DNA of 64,000 bases, from NCBI GenBank assembly GCA_900208305.1, contig OAPG01000007.1, positions 1-64,000 on the forward strand, written 5' to 3'. The first letter of the stretch is position 1, and each line of letters begins with the position of its first letter. The DNA comes from Melanopsichium pennsylvanicum (Eukaryota > Basidiomycota > Ustilaginomycetes > Ustilaginales). The translations under genes were made by a program, and so were the position numbers. The notes under the pieces are model-generated. The model searched no databases. It was not told the origin of the DNA and was given only the letters and a program-made list of their open reading frames with translations. Positions 11,601 through 22,100 of the stretch are shown here, piece after piece.

Positions 11601-12653
11601 GCGCTTGGGCTCGGCAGCATCGTTGTCACCGTCCTTGGCGTGCAGGAAAGCGGCACGGGGAGGTACGCGGATGGAGATCTCGCCCTCGCCGGCCTCCTTC
11701 TCGAGCTTGGCAGCATTTACACCCTTGGGACCAGCGATGAAGGGGTAAAAGATGTGGTCGATGTGGACGAGACGCTGAGTGATTTTGGAAGTCCGTTCGG
11801 CAACGATGGCTTGGATCATAGCCTGAGCCTGTTTGACGTTGATCTCGTCACCCTCGAGGGTGACGGCAATCTGCTCGTCATTCTCGTAGTCGATGGTGTT
11901 GCGCTGGCTGGCATCAGCCTCAGCAGGTAGATCGGCAGCGGGGTCGCTCTTGGGAATGTTGACCTTGACGCCGGTCTGTTCGGTGATGGACTTGAGATTC
12001 TTACCCTTTGTACCAATGACAAAGGCACGAAGCGAGGCGGGGATCATGGTGTGAGTCGAGACATGTTTGGCAAGCAGGACGGTTATTTCACGCTTGGCGT
12101 TCTTGACGACAGCCTCGTCAGCAGCCTTGAGGACAAACGTGGTGGTGCCGGTCTTGCGAGTGGTGGAAGCCTCGATCTTTACGCCACGGTACTTGTTCTG
12201 CACCTTGGACATGACAGTGGAGAGTTTGGCAACGGATTCGTGAGAGAGCGAGAGTGAGAACGTCTGCTGTGCAACGGAACGCTGGATGACAGGTGCAGAT
12301 CCGGTCCAGGTGGAGCCCTTGGTGCCCCACTGACCCTTGGCAGGGTTAACAGCGGCGCCAAGCGAGGGGAAAGCCAATTCGGAGGAAAAGTCGGGTTGCT
12401 TGGCACGACCAGAGGCTTGAGCACGGCCGTTGGTAGCACCAGAGGCGACATCACTTGCAGAGACACCGTTGGAGGCGCCGATGGTAGCACCGGAAGCAGA
12501 AGCAGACGGAGCAGGAGCAGTCGTAGGTTCAGCCGGGAAAGGGTCCTGAGTGAGCGAAGGGAAAGGGTCGGCCATGGGAGGGTGTTCGGCGGCGGCGTCA
12601 GCTTGAGAAAGCTGAGCCTGGTGCTGCCTCATGAGGTCAGCAGCGGATACCAT
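8673..12653 (-). CDS. SCP160: Vigilin/Scp160-like multi-KH RNA-binding protein
   Basis: A 1326-residue protein built almost entirely of KH domains. Recognisable GxxG loops in order include IGTKGKNL, AGPKGVNA, IGKKGQGL, LGPNGTTL, VGRGGSAV, IGSGGKYV, MGKSGTTI, IGPQGSNI, IGRGGSRQ and IGRGGSGL. Further KH-like units have degenerate loops (VGDAANDI, IATPQFFR), as is usual in Scp160 and vigilin. The first 120 residues are low-complexity Ala/Ser/Pro. The yeast and metazoan proteins bind ribosomes and mRNA, including at the ER, and affect translation and ploidy. The ATG at 12653 (MVSAADLMRQ) was chosen over a longer open frame whose extra residues look like leader. Codon choice is strongly biased, suggesting high expression. 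No introns are needed. Confidence 0.93.
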   Translation of the reverse strand: MVSAADLMRQHQAQLSQADAAAEHPPMADPFPSLTQDPFPAEPTTAPAPSASASGATIGASNGVSASDVASGATNGRAQASGRAKQPDFSSELAFPSLGAAVNPAKGQWGTKGSTWTGSAPVIQRSVAQQTFSLSLSHESVAKLSTVMSKVQNKYRGVKIEASTTRKTGTTTFVLKAADEAVVKNAKREITVLLAKHVSTHTMIPASLRAFVIGTKGKNLKSITEQTGVKVNIPKSDPAADLPAEADASQRNTIDYENDEQIAVTLEGDEINVKQAQAMIQAIVAERTSKITQRLVHIDHIFYPFIAGPKGVNAAKLEKEAGEGEISIRVPPRAAFLHAKDGDNDAAEPKRERDLAIIVSGDREKVQKAVAAIEAQVDEMKNSFRTLAISIPKRQHRFLVGDAANDILASTSCSVELAAIDDPSDSITIRGPQTQLPLALTAAMEKANAVRVEIVDVVAAHRSLAKDPVGHAKHVLRWLNVGGKILRSSTAQIYLPRPAIVESTGNVQIEIVGSDAAEVSKHRETIQELVKSVPPSFVEVIELDPLLHRFIIGKKGQGLKPYEARGVDVLFPPASSGADGDSRSDVLLVLAGASIVAGLPSDRKARDAKAKEILDAVTEDIQKAQVAAADIRTETLAVPAKLHRSILGPNGTTLNAVIGEDRLVAVKLGSSNAAAADKAGSSLSEDSILVRGPSSEVERVVKELKRIAVEAEQDSIINGHVAEFSVDSNHVPHLVGRGGSAVSKLREELGVRIDFGEPSSAEGTDGAKKGRKAASTTKVVLTGRKENVEEAKKRLKTQVERLADETSVTLKIPQEMHGSFIGSGGKYVTRLQDTYAVRINFPNANAQSGVSTPTEAADDKPARAAQKPDEVIIKGGKKGVEGAKAELLELLEYEKEHNNVSTLTVSTKSIARIMGKSGTTIKQIRDESEAQVDVDREDNEMDGTTSIKIRGTKKAIAAARKAIETIASEVDAEVAYTLAIAPEHHGILIGPQGSNIRDLIIKAGGPEDAKASSQYVQFPRRNEKNSSTVTVRGPASLAKAIRDELQKAAEVLASRVVYGVVVAPQAQRMLIGRGGSRQSELQTEYSVRLVFPGWKEYASTGEPINKDGIAGGDDSTIVKIVGAEDRCKALAEEIKSSFASASESIDVPSGVHARIATPQFFRQLRSDFGVSVDTPRGAASASALTSATAAKISTSAAGARIDDDETAEENEFEIEELSSAFGTDVISWTLTGKDEASLQKAVKRIRTSIKEADIASHEGKLWVSPSAVPRIIGRGGSGLMNIQKESGAAVEIPRDAGGLCIIRGSKDAVLHAKELLENVASSNRRD

Positions 12654-13977
12654 GTTGATTAGTGGTTGGCAGTAAACGGTGGCAGAAACGAAGAAGACCA
12701 AAGACAATCGACCTAGGCGAACCCGTAGGTAGACCTTTTAGATTATAGAGTTTGGTTGAGACGCTGTTGTGCGAGACCTCAAAGCAACCCTGTGTTGAGA
12801 GACGGATGGAGAACGGAGCGAGTAGCCTGGAACGAAAGCTGAAGGGTGGACAGAGAGGGGAGAAAGAAGCGACACGAAGCGGATGTAAGCTCGTGCTGTC
12901 TAGAATGATTGGGCGAGACATTGTGTGTGCTTTGCCGGTGCATGTTGGAGTGGCTGAAGGGCTGAGCTACTCACCAGCTAGCTTGTCGAGGGACGTTGAA
13001 GCTTGTGCGATTAGGCTCAAGGTGGGGATGATGTAGAAGGAGGGGGAGGAGAAAGAAGAGACATTTAGCAGTTGCACAATGAGAGGGCGACAGAGAGACC
13101 CGAGTGTTGGACAGGCGACGCTGTGCTGTGGCCGTCGAAGTGTCGAACCCTTTCGTCTCCACAGCGGACTCTGTGATCCAGCTCACACAGCTCTCGGCTC
13201 TTGGTGAATCACAACCTTCCACGATTCGAGAAGAACGCACACACACACACCGACACTCTCAAAGGAGAGACACACTCACAGACCCACAGACCCACAGACC
13301 CACAGACCACGATCTTCCCGATCTTCTCAACAAGAACAGAGAGGTAACGCATGTTTAGCTTTATTTTAAAGTTGACTGTCCAAGGATTGCGTTCAAGCCA
13401 CCAACCTTATTCGATTTTGTATCCACAATACAAGACCGGTTAAGCAATTCAGTGGTGGGAATTACCGTAATTGTAAAGTTACAATAGAGTCAAGTTGTGT
13501 ACCTTTCTCTTCCTTCTTAAGACTTCCTCCTCCTCCTGCATACTATTCTGGCTCTGCTCGCGCGGTCTTGCCAGGGCTGAATTTCGATTTGATTTGATTT
13601 TTCTCGAAATTGATTTGGAATCTGATTGAACCCTCACCCCACAGAAAGCTTGCACAAGGTCTCTCTCTTCACAAAAGCGTTGGCTGAAACCTCAACGTCT
13701 TGGGCTGTAAGGGTCACAGTTGCTAGCGCACATGTAAGAAGGAGTGCAAGTGCAACCGAACAAGCACAAAACCCTGCGTAGCACTTCGGTTCATGAATGC
13801 CCACGTCGGGGCTCACAAACCCGAAATTGGTGCCATGGACCCTTGACCTCTTTGAGTCCATGCATAGAACGCAGACTCTAATAATACTCAGGCTGTACAC
13901 GTTCACAATCATCCACAAGGCTTGTCCAATATTCTTGCTCGTCGCAAAAAGTGACGGTGGAATGCAATGCTATTTGG
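12654..13977. other. Spacer upstream of vigilin, downstream of MFS gene
   Basis: This 1.3 kb stretch contains the vigilin promoter and leader and the 3' region of the MFS gene. A short perfect tandem repeat, CACAGACC x4, lies at 13277-13308, just after a CACACACA run (about 13240). No ORF here looks coding. Confidence 0.5.
13277..13308. repeat. Short tandem repeat (CACAGACC)x4
   Basis: Four exact copies of an 8-bp unit, directly readable, about 620 bp upstream of the vigilin start on the opposite strand. Confidence 0.95.
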
Positions 13978-16347
13978 TCAATGGATTGTTGCATGGCGTG
14001 CCCTGCGTTGCTTACGACCAAGGCTCGATTCGTTCCTTGTTTCTCGCTCACCGCCTCGATTTCTCGATGCTGAACGACTTCTCTTCGAACCTGTCGTCGC
14101 CAGGAAGCCTGCAGACGCATTCTCGTCGTTGGCCACACTCAAGCCCATGCCCAGCGTGATGTCCGAGTACCCTGCCCGAATCTCGAGCGGAGAGGAAGGT
14201 CGGCTCGACGACAAGAACGACGCCCGCCGCCTTGAACTTCGTCGCTCGCCTCTGCGCGGTCCGTGCTGATGATGATGACCGTGACTCGGAGCACCGTGCA
14301 CGTCGGGCAAAGATGTGTCTGGGATTGCGAACCCAAACAAGACCGCTGGCACCAGCGCAATGGTGGCCACAATGCTCAGCATTCGCATTACCTCGACCCA
14401 AGACTTGATGATCGCAGTGCGTTCGTATGAGCCAATCGGATAGCTCAGCGCTTTCTGCAGGCTACCGTACACCATCTTGAGTTCGTCTGCGTCCATGTTT
14501 GGCAGATTCTCCTGTAATTTGGCCGGGAGATACGTCTGAAACATCCAGCCTGCTGTCGCAGAGCCAATCGCTGCCCCGATCTCCGTCGTCAGCAGCTCCA
14601 ACGCTGTCACAATGGCCACGTCGGCATGTCGCACCGTCACCTGCACCGCCACCTGCATCGTAATCGCGATCGATCCTCCGCCGATGCCCTGTAGCAGTTG
14701 GCACAGCACCAGCATAAACGTCGGATCGTCGGCTGTCCTGTATCGCACCATCAGCGTCACTCCAAGCAATCGCGCCACCAGCCCGATGACCAAAAGCGCC
14801 TTGTACCTTCGCGTCATGGCCATCAGCGATCCCACAATGATACCTGTGATCGTGGACGTCACATTCTGCGTCGTCGCAAAGTAGCCAGTCTTGGTCTGGT
14901 CCCAACCCTTGAGGATCTGCACAAAGCTTGACAGGAACGTCCATGAGATGTAGAACGATGCAAAGTCTAGCACGCCCACCACGCAAGTGCATACCACCGC
15001 GCTGTTGGTCAGAAATTGGTACGGTAAGATCGGGACCGTGGCTCGTGTCTCCCACCATCCAAACACCACCAGCAGTACGAGCCCGCCCAGGATGAAGAAT
15101 GTCGTAGGTACCTGCGCCTGTTGCTCACCGTGACCAGCCAGCGTCAGAGGCAATAGGATAAGGAGCCAACCGCCAGTGAAGAGCAGCAGTCCAAGCAGAT
15201 CCAGCTCTGTTGCCAATTGCCTCAGCGCGTGCCGCCAAGGCTTATCCGTGAGCGAGCTCCTCGTTGCCAGTCCAGCGCGACGCGCTCTCTGTTGACCTAC
15301 AAGCAGCGTTAGTAGCAGCGGTGTAGCTGCTAGCGGCACAATCACTGTCCAGATGGCGAAGCCGTACCGCCAGCCGCCATGTCGCATGACCAGGTCCACC
15401 ATCGGACCTGCGACGGCAAAATTGATCAAAAAGGGCAGATTGACAATGCCGATCACGAGTCCACGCCACTTTGCCGTCGTTGTATCTGCAATTATGATCG
15501 ACTGCAGTACCTGGATGCCCGTGGTTCCTGCGGACTGGACGCAGATTCCGCCGATCAGGCCTCGCAGCGAGGCAGTCGTCACAACGATCACGTAACCGCA
15601 GACGTAGAACACCAGCGACAGCACGTAGGCTTGCGGACGACCTACCACGTCTGACAGTTTGGCAATCGGTGGCTTTGCGATGGCAAAGACCATCTGCTGC
15701 ACGATTGCGACCGTGCTGAAGGAAGCCAGCGCGCCGTACTCACTGCAGGCAAAGTTGAGATAGAGGTAGCCGGTGTTGGAGTCAAGCGAGGTGACGTACG
15801 CAACACAAAAGATGGCAGAATACACCAGCAGGTATAGCCCGCGTCGTCTTCTCCACAGTGCGCGCGGGTCTTCGATATCGCGCTCTCTGTCTGAGGTCGT
15901 GCCGTTGAGCAGCTGTTCATCTTCATAGTCGTCGTCAGCATCCTCTTCCTCTTCGCCAAGGTCCCGGCGCGCTCGCTTGGCTAGCCGCTTGACGTCCGGC
16001 TTCATGATCGTTGGAGAGATTGTCCCGGCGCGATCATGCCACGAAACGCGCCGTGGTCCATCTTCTTGTGGTAGTGACGATCCCAATGTGAATCCGGCCG
16101 ATCTGGAATGCCGCAACGAGACTTTGATCTCAGTTGTGCTAGGAGAAGCAGCTGCATGGCTCCTATCCACTCTGTTTTGTGCCCCAGCAGGTACATGCAG
16201 TGACTTCCAAGGAGAGTTGTGATGTGTCGTAAGTGGAAGTTGGCAAGTTTCGTCTCCGTTCACCGATGCAGGCAAAGATTCCGTTGGCTTGGTGAAAGTG
16301 TGCTCGTTAACAGCGGCATGACTCGGCGCGCGAGGCTCAGATGGCAT
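13978..16347 (-). CDS. MFS transporter, siderophore-iron (SIT/ARN) type
   Basis: A 789-residue polytopic membrane protein. The N-terminal ~160 residues are hydrophilic, with a very acidic patch (EEEEDADDDYEDE). About 14 membrane helices follow. LDSNTGYLYLNFACSEYG after helix 1 corresponds to the region seen in fungal siderophore transporters (Sit1/Arn/MirB), and AKLSDVVGRPQAY is the MFS A-like motif (D-x2-GR). The ~100-residue C-terminal tail is hydrophilic, begins with a His-rich run (HGHHHQHG) and then turns Arg/Ser-rich. It is expected to import ferric siderophores at the plasma membrane or an endosome; the ligand is unknown. The frame is open further upstream only through a GTG codon, so the ATG at 16347 was chosen. 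No siderophore synthetase lies nearby in this window. Confidence 0.82.
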   Translation of the reverse strand: MPSEPRAPSHAAVNEHTFTKPTESLPASVNGDETCQLPLTTHHNSPWKSLHVPAGAQNRVDRSHAAASPSTTEIKVSLRHSRSAGFTLGSSLPQEDGPRRVSWHDRAGTISPTIMKPDVKRLAKRARRDLGEEEEDADDDYEDEQLLNGTTSDRERDIEDPRALWRRRRGLYLLVYSAIFCVAYVTSLDSNTGYLYLNFACSEYGALASFSTVAIVQQMVFAIAKPPIAKLSDVVGRPQAYVLSLVFYVCGYVIVVTTASLRGLIGGICVQSAGTTGIQVLQSIIIADTTTAKWRGLVIGIVNLPFLINFAVAGPMVDLVMRHGGWRYGFAIWTVIVPLAATPLLLTLLVGQQRARRAGLATRSSLTDKPWRHALRQLATELDLLGLLLFTGGWLLILLPLTLAGHGEQQAQVPTTFFILGGLVLLVVFGWWETRATVPILPYQFLTNSAVVCTCVVGVLDFASFYISWTFLSSFVQILKGWDQTKTGYFATTQNVTSTITGIIVGSLMAMTRRYKALLVIGLVARLLGVTLMVRYRTADDPTFMLVLCQLLQGIGGGSIAITMQVAVQVTVRHADVAIVTALELLTTEIGAAIGSATAGWMFQTYLPAKLQENLPNMDADELKMVYGSLQKALSYPIGSYERTAIIKSWVEVMRMLSIVATIALVPAVLFGFAIPDTSLPDVHGAPSHGHHHQHGPRRGERRSSRRRASFLSSSRPSSPLEIRAGYSDITLGMGLSVANDENASAGFLATTGSKRSRSASRNRGGERETRNESSLGRKQRRARHATIH

Positions 16348-17497
16348 TTGCGAGCCTTTCGTGTGTGCGATCGAGTCCTCTGACACCACATGCGCTTGAC
16401 TTTTTGGGGGGGTCTATGTTCGTGAGACAAAGTACGGAAAGCGATTAAGGTTGCGATGAAGGAGCCTCAAGTGCTGTCCTTACTTGAGGTTGATGTGACT
16501 AGCGGAGCACGCTGGGACAGGCTCGCTTCAACTGCGTGTAAGCATGTCGATGATGGCTGCAATGACGCGAACAATGTCAGAACGTAGTGATCTGTCGTGG
16601 CGAGGCGCCGAACTGGTCGAGGCTGAAGTTGACAGAGGTAAGGTCAGGGTCAACAATTTAATCCAGACCCTCGAACGCACCAACCATAGCGGTGCATCAT
16701 CTCGTAATATGTTAGATCTTCGAGCCACATTCCCCCCATATGTCTTTGCGCCTACAGTATGTACCTGCCCTGTCCTGTGTAAATACTATGTAACACAGGA
16801 TGCAAACTCATATACTGCTTGCGAGGGCCCAGCTGTGAAGTGCCAGCCCTCCATTCCGAAGATAAGTTCTGCTGCTGAACCAACGTGGTCCAAGCTACTA
16901 CTGCTACTTCAAATGACATGCACCCATGGTTTGCAAAGAATCGATTCCTCTGTCCACGCATCTCCTGCCTGGCCACTTTGCTCTATACCCCCAGCAGTAT
17001 GCATTGTGTGGTTCAGTCAAGCCACAATGCGGCAATGCAAAGGGTAGGCAATTCTAGGATAGACTAACCTCGCAGCACACTGAACTGTTTTGCTCGCTCA
17101 ACTTCCGATCCTTTCGATTCTCCGACTCTGAACGTCGGCCATCTCTCTACCTTTCTGGGTGCGTTAGTGCATTTTGACATTTCCGCCTACAGCTCCTCGC
17201 TCTATACCGTAGCTTCGCAGTCAAAAACCAAGCCATGCTACAATGTATTGCTGTACATCAGCCTCCAAAAAACACATGCTCGTACATGCAGCGCTTTCTC
17301 GCTCACACCGTAGCTGGCTGCGTCACAAAAGTTTGCAAAGCGCTCAAGACATCACACACATATGTGAGAGAAAGCAATCTGAATAAAGGACTTGATTTCG
17401 TTCGAAACCAAAGCTGATCCTGGACGCCGATTACATCTAGAAGCAACACGAAAGAGTGCCGAGCTTCGATACGTGTTCACGTTGAGACAGAGGCAAT
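16348..17497. other. Spacer upstream of the MFS transporter
   Basis: About 1.15 kb that should contain the transporter promoter and the 3' region of the PrpD-like gene. A single AGATAAG (around 16859) fits a GATA-factor core, which is common in iron-regulated fungal promoters. One copy is weak evidence. I see no coding signal. Confidence 0.35.
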
Positions 17498-19159
17498 CTA
17501 CTGGTTGCGGACCCAGAGGTCAACAAACTCGTTGGCGGGAAGCTTGGTGAGCTTCTCGTGGTCCTCGAGAAGGGCGACAATCTCGGACTGACGAGCCTCG
17601 GGGAAAAAGCCCTTGAGGTGCTTCTGCAGCTTGGCCTTGATGAGGGGCTTGGCCTCTTCACGACGACGGGCGTGACCGACGGGGTAGTCGAGGGCGATCG
17701 AGTCGGTGGTTTTGTCGTTGAAGGTAACCTCGACCGAGTTACCGATGGATCGGAGCTCGGGGTCAAGGTACTCGGTGGTGTAGCGGGTCTCCTCTTCGAC
17801 GACCATCTTGGCACGAAGCTCGTCAATCTTGGGATTCTTGGCAACCTCGTCCGAATAGTCCTCAGGGTCGAGCTTACCGTTGATCAGACCCATGGCAGTG
17901 ATGTACTGAAGCGAGTGGTCACGGTCGGCGTAGTTGTTGAGCTTGCCCGACTTGGAGATAATGCGGACAGCGGCCTCCTGGGTCTTGATTGTGACGCTCT
18001 TGATGTCATCCGAGGTCTTGCCGTTCTTCTGCATGCGGCCGTGGAGGAGGATGGCACCCTCAATGGCGGTCTGCGAGTGGAACTCGGCAGGGACGAGCTT
18101 GAATAGCACGTTCTCCATGACGTAAGAGCCATAAGGGCGCTGGAACTTGAACTCCTTGCCCTTGAAAAGCACATCGTAGAAGCCCCAGGTCTTGGCGGTC
18201 AGAACCGAGTTGTAGCCCATCTCACCCTTCTGTACGAGCAGAGCGAGGTTGACGGCACGCGAGCAAGCATCACCCGCAGCCCAAGACTTGCGCGAGCCAG
18301 CGTTAGGAGCGTGACGGTAGGTTCGGAGCGACTGGCCGTCGACGAAAGCCTGCGAGACAACATCGACAGTCTGGTCACGAGTGTTGCCGAGCATCTTGGA
18401 GACAACAGCAGCGGAAGCGACCTTGACGAGCACGACGTGGTCAAGACCGACACGGTTGAACGAGTTCTCAAGGGCGAGGCAGCCCTGGATCTCGTGAGCC
18501 TGGATAGCGGCAGTGAGGACATCCTCGACAGTGAGGGGCTTCTTGCCGTTGGAAATGTTGGTGCGGCTGATCCAGTCGGCGACCGAGAGGATAGAACCGA
18601 TGTTGTCCGAAGGGTGACCCCACTCGGCGGCGAGCCAAGTGTCATTGAAGTCGAGCCATCGGATCAAAGCACCGTTGTTGAAAGCGGCACGGATGGGGTC
18701 GAGCTCGTAGTTGGTACCAATGACACGAGCGCCGTTGGGAACGACAGTGCCGGGAACGACGGGACCGCAGACGTTGGCAGCAGCGGGGAAGCGGAGAGCC
18801 TCCATGGCGCATCCCAAAGAGTCGAGCAAGCAGAGACGAGCAGTGTCGTAAGCGACCTTGGAGTCGATCTTGTAGTTGTGCACATAGTCGGCAATGTCCT
18901 GGAGAACCTGATCGGCGGGGGGGCGGACGTTGTCCTCGCCCTTACCGACACCGGCGTGGCCACCCATGATGCGAGCGGAAGTGGAGAAAGCGGCGGATCG
19001 GGGGAGCTGAGCGATAAGCTGCTTGGCGGAGAGCTGAGCGACGGAGCGAGCAGCGATAGCGGTAGCGCGAGGAAGAGCAGAGGTGGAGATCGATCGGGTA
19101 GAAGTAGATCGAAGCGACGCAGCCAGAGTGAGTGAGGATTGGGAAACGAGGCGAGGCAT
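17498..19159 (-). CDS. 2-methylcitrate dehydratase (MmgE/PrpD family), mitochondrial
   Basis: A 553-residue enzyme expected to dehydrate 2-methylcitrate to 2-methyl-cis-aconitate in the methylcitrate cycle, which removes propionyl-CoA. The N-terminal ~70 residues (SSLTLAASLRSTSTRSIS and after) are Ser/Arg/Ala-rich without acids, a typical presequence. Family signatures include LDSLGCAMEA, RWLDFNDTWLAAEWGHPSDN, AAIQAHEIQGCLAL and YPVGHARRREEAKP near the C-terminus. Length and layout match full-length eukaryotic PrpD. The ATG at 19159 (MPRLVSQ) is the first in frame; the preceding codon frame opens with TTG. Codon use is strongly biased, consistent with high expression. Confidence 0.9.
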   Translation of the reverse strand: MPRLVSQSSLTLAASLRSTSTRSISTSALPRATAIAARSVAQLSAKQLIAQLPRSAAFSTSARIMGGHAGVGKGEDNVRPPADQVLQDIADYVHNYKIDSKVAYDTARLCLLDSLGCAMEALRFPAAANVCGPVVPGTVVPNGARVIGTNYELDPIRAAFNNGALIRWLDFNDTWLAAEWGHPSDNIGSILSVADWISRTNISNGKKPLTVEDVLTAAIQAHEIQGCLALENSFNRVGLDHVVLVKVASAAVVSKMLGNTRDQTVDVVSQAFVDGQSLRTYRHAPNAGSRKSWAAGDACSRAVNLALLVQKGEMGYNSVLTAKTWGFYDVLFKGKEFKFQRPYGSYVMENVLFKLVPAEFHSQTAIEGAILLHGRMQKNGKTSDDIKSVTIKTQEAAVRIISKSGKLNNYADRDHSLQYITAMGLINGKLDPEDYSDEVAKNPKIDELRAKMVVEEETRYTTEYLDPELRSIGNSVEVTFNDKTTDSIALDYPVGHARRREEAKPLIKAKLQKHLKGFFPEARQSEIVALLEDHEKLTKLPANEFVDLWVRNQ

Positions 19160-22100
19160 CTGTTGGTGCAAGAAAGAAGAAGGGCAACAAGTAAAAATTG
19201 AGACGAGTCAGTCCAAGATTCGATTTTGAAATCAAATGCCAGGCAAGAGCAATCATGGTTTGCTGTGGAACTGCCACGTAGCGGTCACAAATGCAGCGAT
19301 CTTCCACTTTCTCTTCTGCTCCCGACCAACGACTAACAATGTGTCGCGATGGATGCAGCGATGAAGAAAGGCAAGAAAGTGACACTGCATCTTGTGCGGG
19401 AACGTAAACTCACGATCCGTTTGTGGGTGAATCCACTCGATGAAAGGGATTTTTTGAGGGGAGAGAGGTAGAGGTAGAATGATAGAGACGGGAAGATGGG
19501 AAATGAAGGAGTAAAGGATGGTGTTATTCTATAGAAGTAGTACAGTGAATTTACCGAACAAGGAGGAGATTAGTGCACCAGGAAGATGCGATCTGTCGTT
19601 TCACGTGCGGGAGCCGCCAGCCAGCGCTTTGACCCAGACAGACGCAGGCGGACTAACTTAGGCCAGGCTGGCTGGATCTGAGACTGATGAACTGAACAAG
19701 CCAAGTCGTGTAGCCGGACGCGGGGCAAGACAGCACAGTCCAGGCGGTGAACACAGGACGAGAATACGAAAATTCACCAAGAAGAATCCGGAAGATCGGC
19801 TTTTGGGCTCAACCGGTAAAGCCAACGCGCCAGACGGCCCTCAATTCTACCCCCGCTTCAATTGCTCAAACATTGGTCTTCACTTTTTGACTGGAGTGGT
19901 AACTGATACAGTAAAGTAATTGTACAGTAATTTTAGGTGGCCCACTTGCGCGTGCTTGGACAGCCCCTCATGTTGCCCTTTATTTCACGAGCGTGCAAGA
20001 GGTATCCACACAATAATGGCAATCAGGAACAGTCTAATTGTATTGAGTGGTGCTCCCCTCAGGGTGATACAGTTATATAATACAATTGACAACCTCCAGG
20101 AAGACAGGTGCTAGAGGTTGGAGGAAGGTGTCAGGGGCCAATGTTAGTGCCCCACCAACCGTAGTCCAAAGAGTGGGCGCTCGGCCCCACAGGGCACATA
20201 CATCTTCTGCAACAACCAAGCTGCAGTTACTGCCATTGGTTCGAGGTCCTCCAGTGATCCCAACACCTCTATCATCCAGCACCTTGCCCATTTCCATTGT
20301 GTTGTGATTGTATGGGTCCCAGGCCACATTGGCATCAACAGTAATGAACAGGCCAATGAGCTTGCCCAAGCTGCCGCCAATGCAGGCAACCACGTCCAAG
20401 CACCAGGCCAAGAGCCAGCTGCCATTGGGAAGATCATCCACAACTCCTCTTTTCAACAGTGATCCCGGAGATGGTCGATTCCTTGACCCAATCCAAGAAG
20501 ATTTGACCTTGGAAGAAGGCACCCTCCTCCACTGTCAGATCATGCATTAGCCCAGAGGCTCTGCCTCCAAGGTGCAAGCCACATACCTGACCTCAATCAG
20601 CCAACCCCACTCCCCCTCTTTCCCCTGCAATTCCATTCAGCACCCAGACCTTAATCCCTTCTTGGTTTGTTGATCTTAGTCATCATTTGTTTCCTGCAAG
20701 GGCCTCTCAGCCTATATTGGAGTATGAAAAAAGGACACTCAAGCTTGCTCTGGCGTTGCTGCAAATCAGAAGAAACTTGCAACGCTGAGAGATTGTGACA
20801 AGATGGAACTTTTTAGAATTCCGGTATCGATCCCCCGATCTATATGCCAGATAGGACGATATCTCGAACGATCCACTCGGGTCGATTCTATGAAGGATCT
20901 TTCATTCGACATTTGCACCGATTGGACCTCTGCTGACTCGCTAGATTGCACGCAGCCACGTTTACCTGTTTATGACATCCGCCATCTCTTCATGCTAAAA
21001 GTTCTGCCTACATAAATATGTGTGTGGACGGCGAGCATTTAGAACGAATAAAAGACACCAAATCAGCGCTCGGTGCTTGGCGGCGACAGCGCAGCAGTGA
21101 TCCATCTTGTCACTGATGTTATTCCTGTGCCACCGTGGTTTGCTGAGAGCAACCGAAAGTGAGACGGTGCTTTCCCAGCTCATCACTACTCGACACAACG
21201 TACTTGCGGCAAAGCGATATCTGATTACTAACACTGTGAATATGTAGAAGAGCTTGGAGCAACACCCTGCATGCCATCTGATCAGAGATTTCCGATGCGG
21301 GCTCGTAGACATGAAGAACTCGCTGAGAAGAACGAGTCGAGTTCGTAAGAAGGGCTTCTTGTCCCGAGATGACGTGCATGGATATGTTGTTGAGGGAGCC
21401 TTCGTCAATTATAAACAGCTACAAATCAGTGCGCTCATCGCCACTGTGAACCAAACATAGACCCAAGCCTCTTCAACGCAGCTCAACACAAACCAATTGC
21501 AGGCGTGTGGTCGATCAAGAAATGAATAGGGAGTTGCGTGTTGTCTCGAGTCGAAATGATGATGATGATGAAGTGGTACAGCCCACTGTCCAGGGCCGCC
21601 TTCGATTTCAAACGCCGGATTGTAACCCTCTCAAAATACACTTGTGAGCTCACAGATTGTCTGAATTCTGGCGTTGGGCTCTGAGCGTCGCTGTCAGTCA
21701 TAGTGGGTTGCAACCAGCGACCTGAAGATGCATTTAATTTGGATCTGTGTGATGCAGTTCACGCTCGCTTCCCTCTTGTGTGATGCGGTGTTGCTGTGTT
21801 GCCGTGCGGCTGTGCTGGTTCTTGACTGGATTGTACCGCTGCTGCTGCTTCTTTGTGAATTTTCTGGCTGCTCCTTCGCCGTAAGGGGTGAGCGTCAACA
21901 AATTTGAAATCGGTATGCATCGACCTTTCCTCCTCATCGCAACATACTTTCCTCCTCACGCAAGGACGAGCGACCACCTTACCGGCCGCCGCTGTTCTCT
22001 CTACACTCTTTCTGTCGCGCACTTTCCTGAGCATCACCTGTCTCTATCCGGCATCCAAGCAGCGATCGTCCGCCATCCAAATTCATCGGTACAAGGAATC

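Noticed and set aside
18311..19135. 274-codon plus-strand frame opposite the PrpD-like gene
   Set aside because: Antisense shadow of a strongly biased gene; repetitive Val/Asp/Gly/Ser composition.
20236..20250. GGTTCGAGGTCC resembling a tRNA B box
   Set aside because: No A box or cloverleaf around it, and it falls inside the RNase H relic frame.
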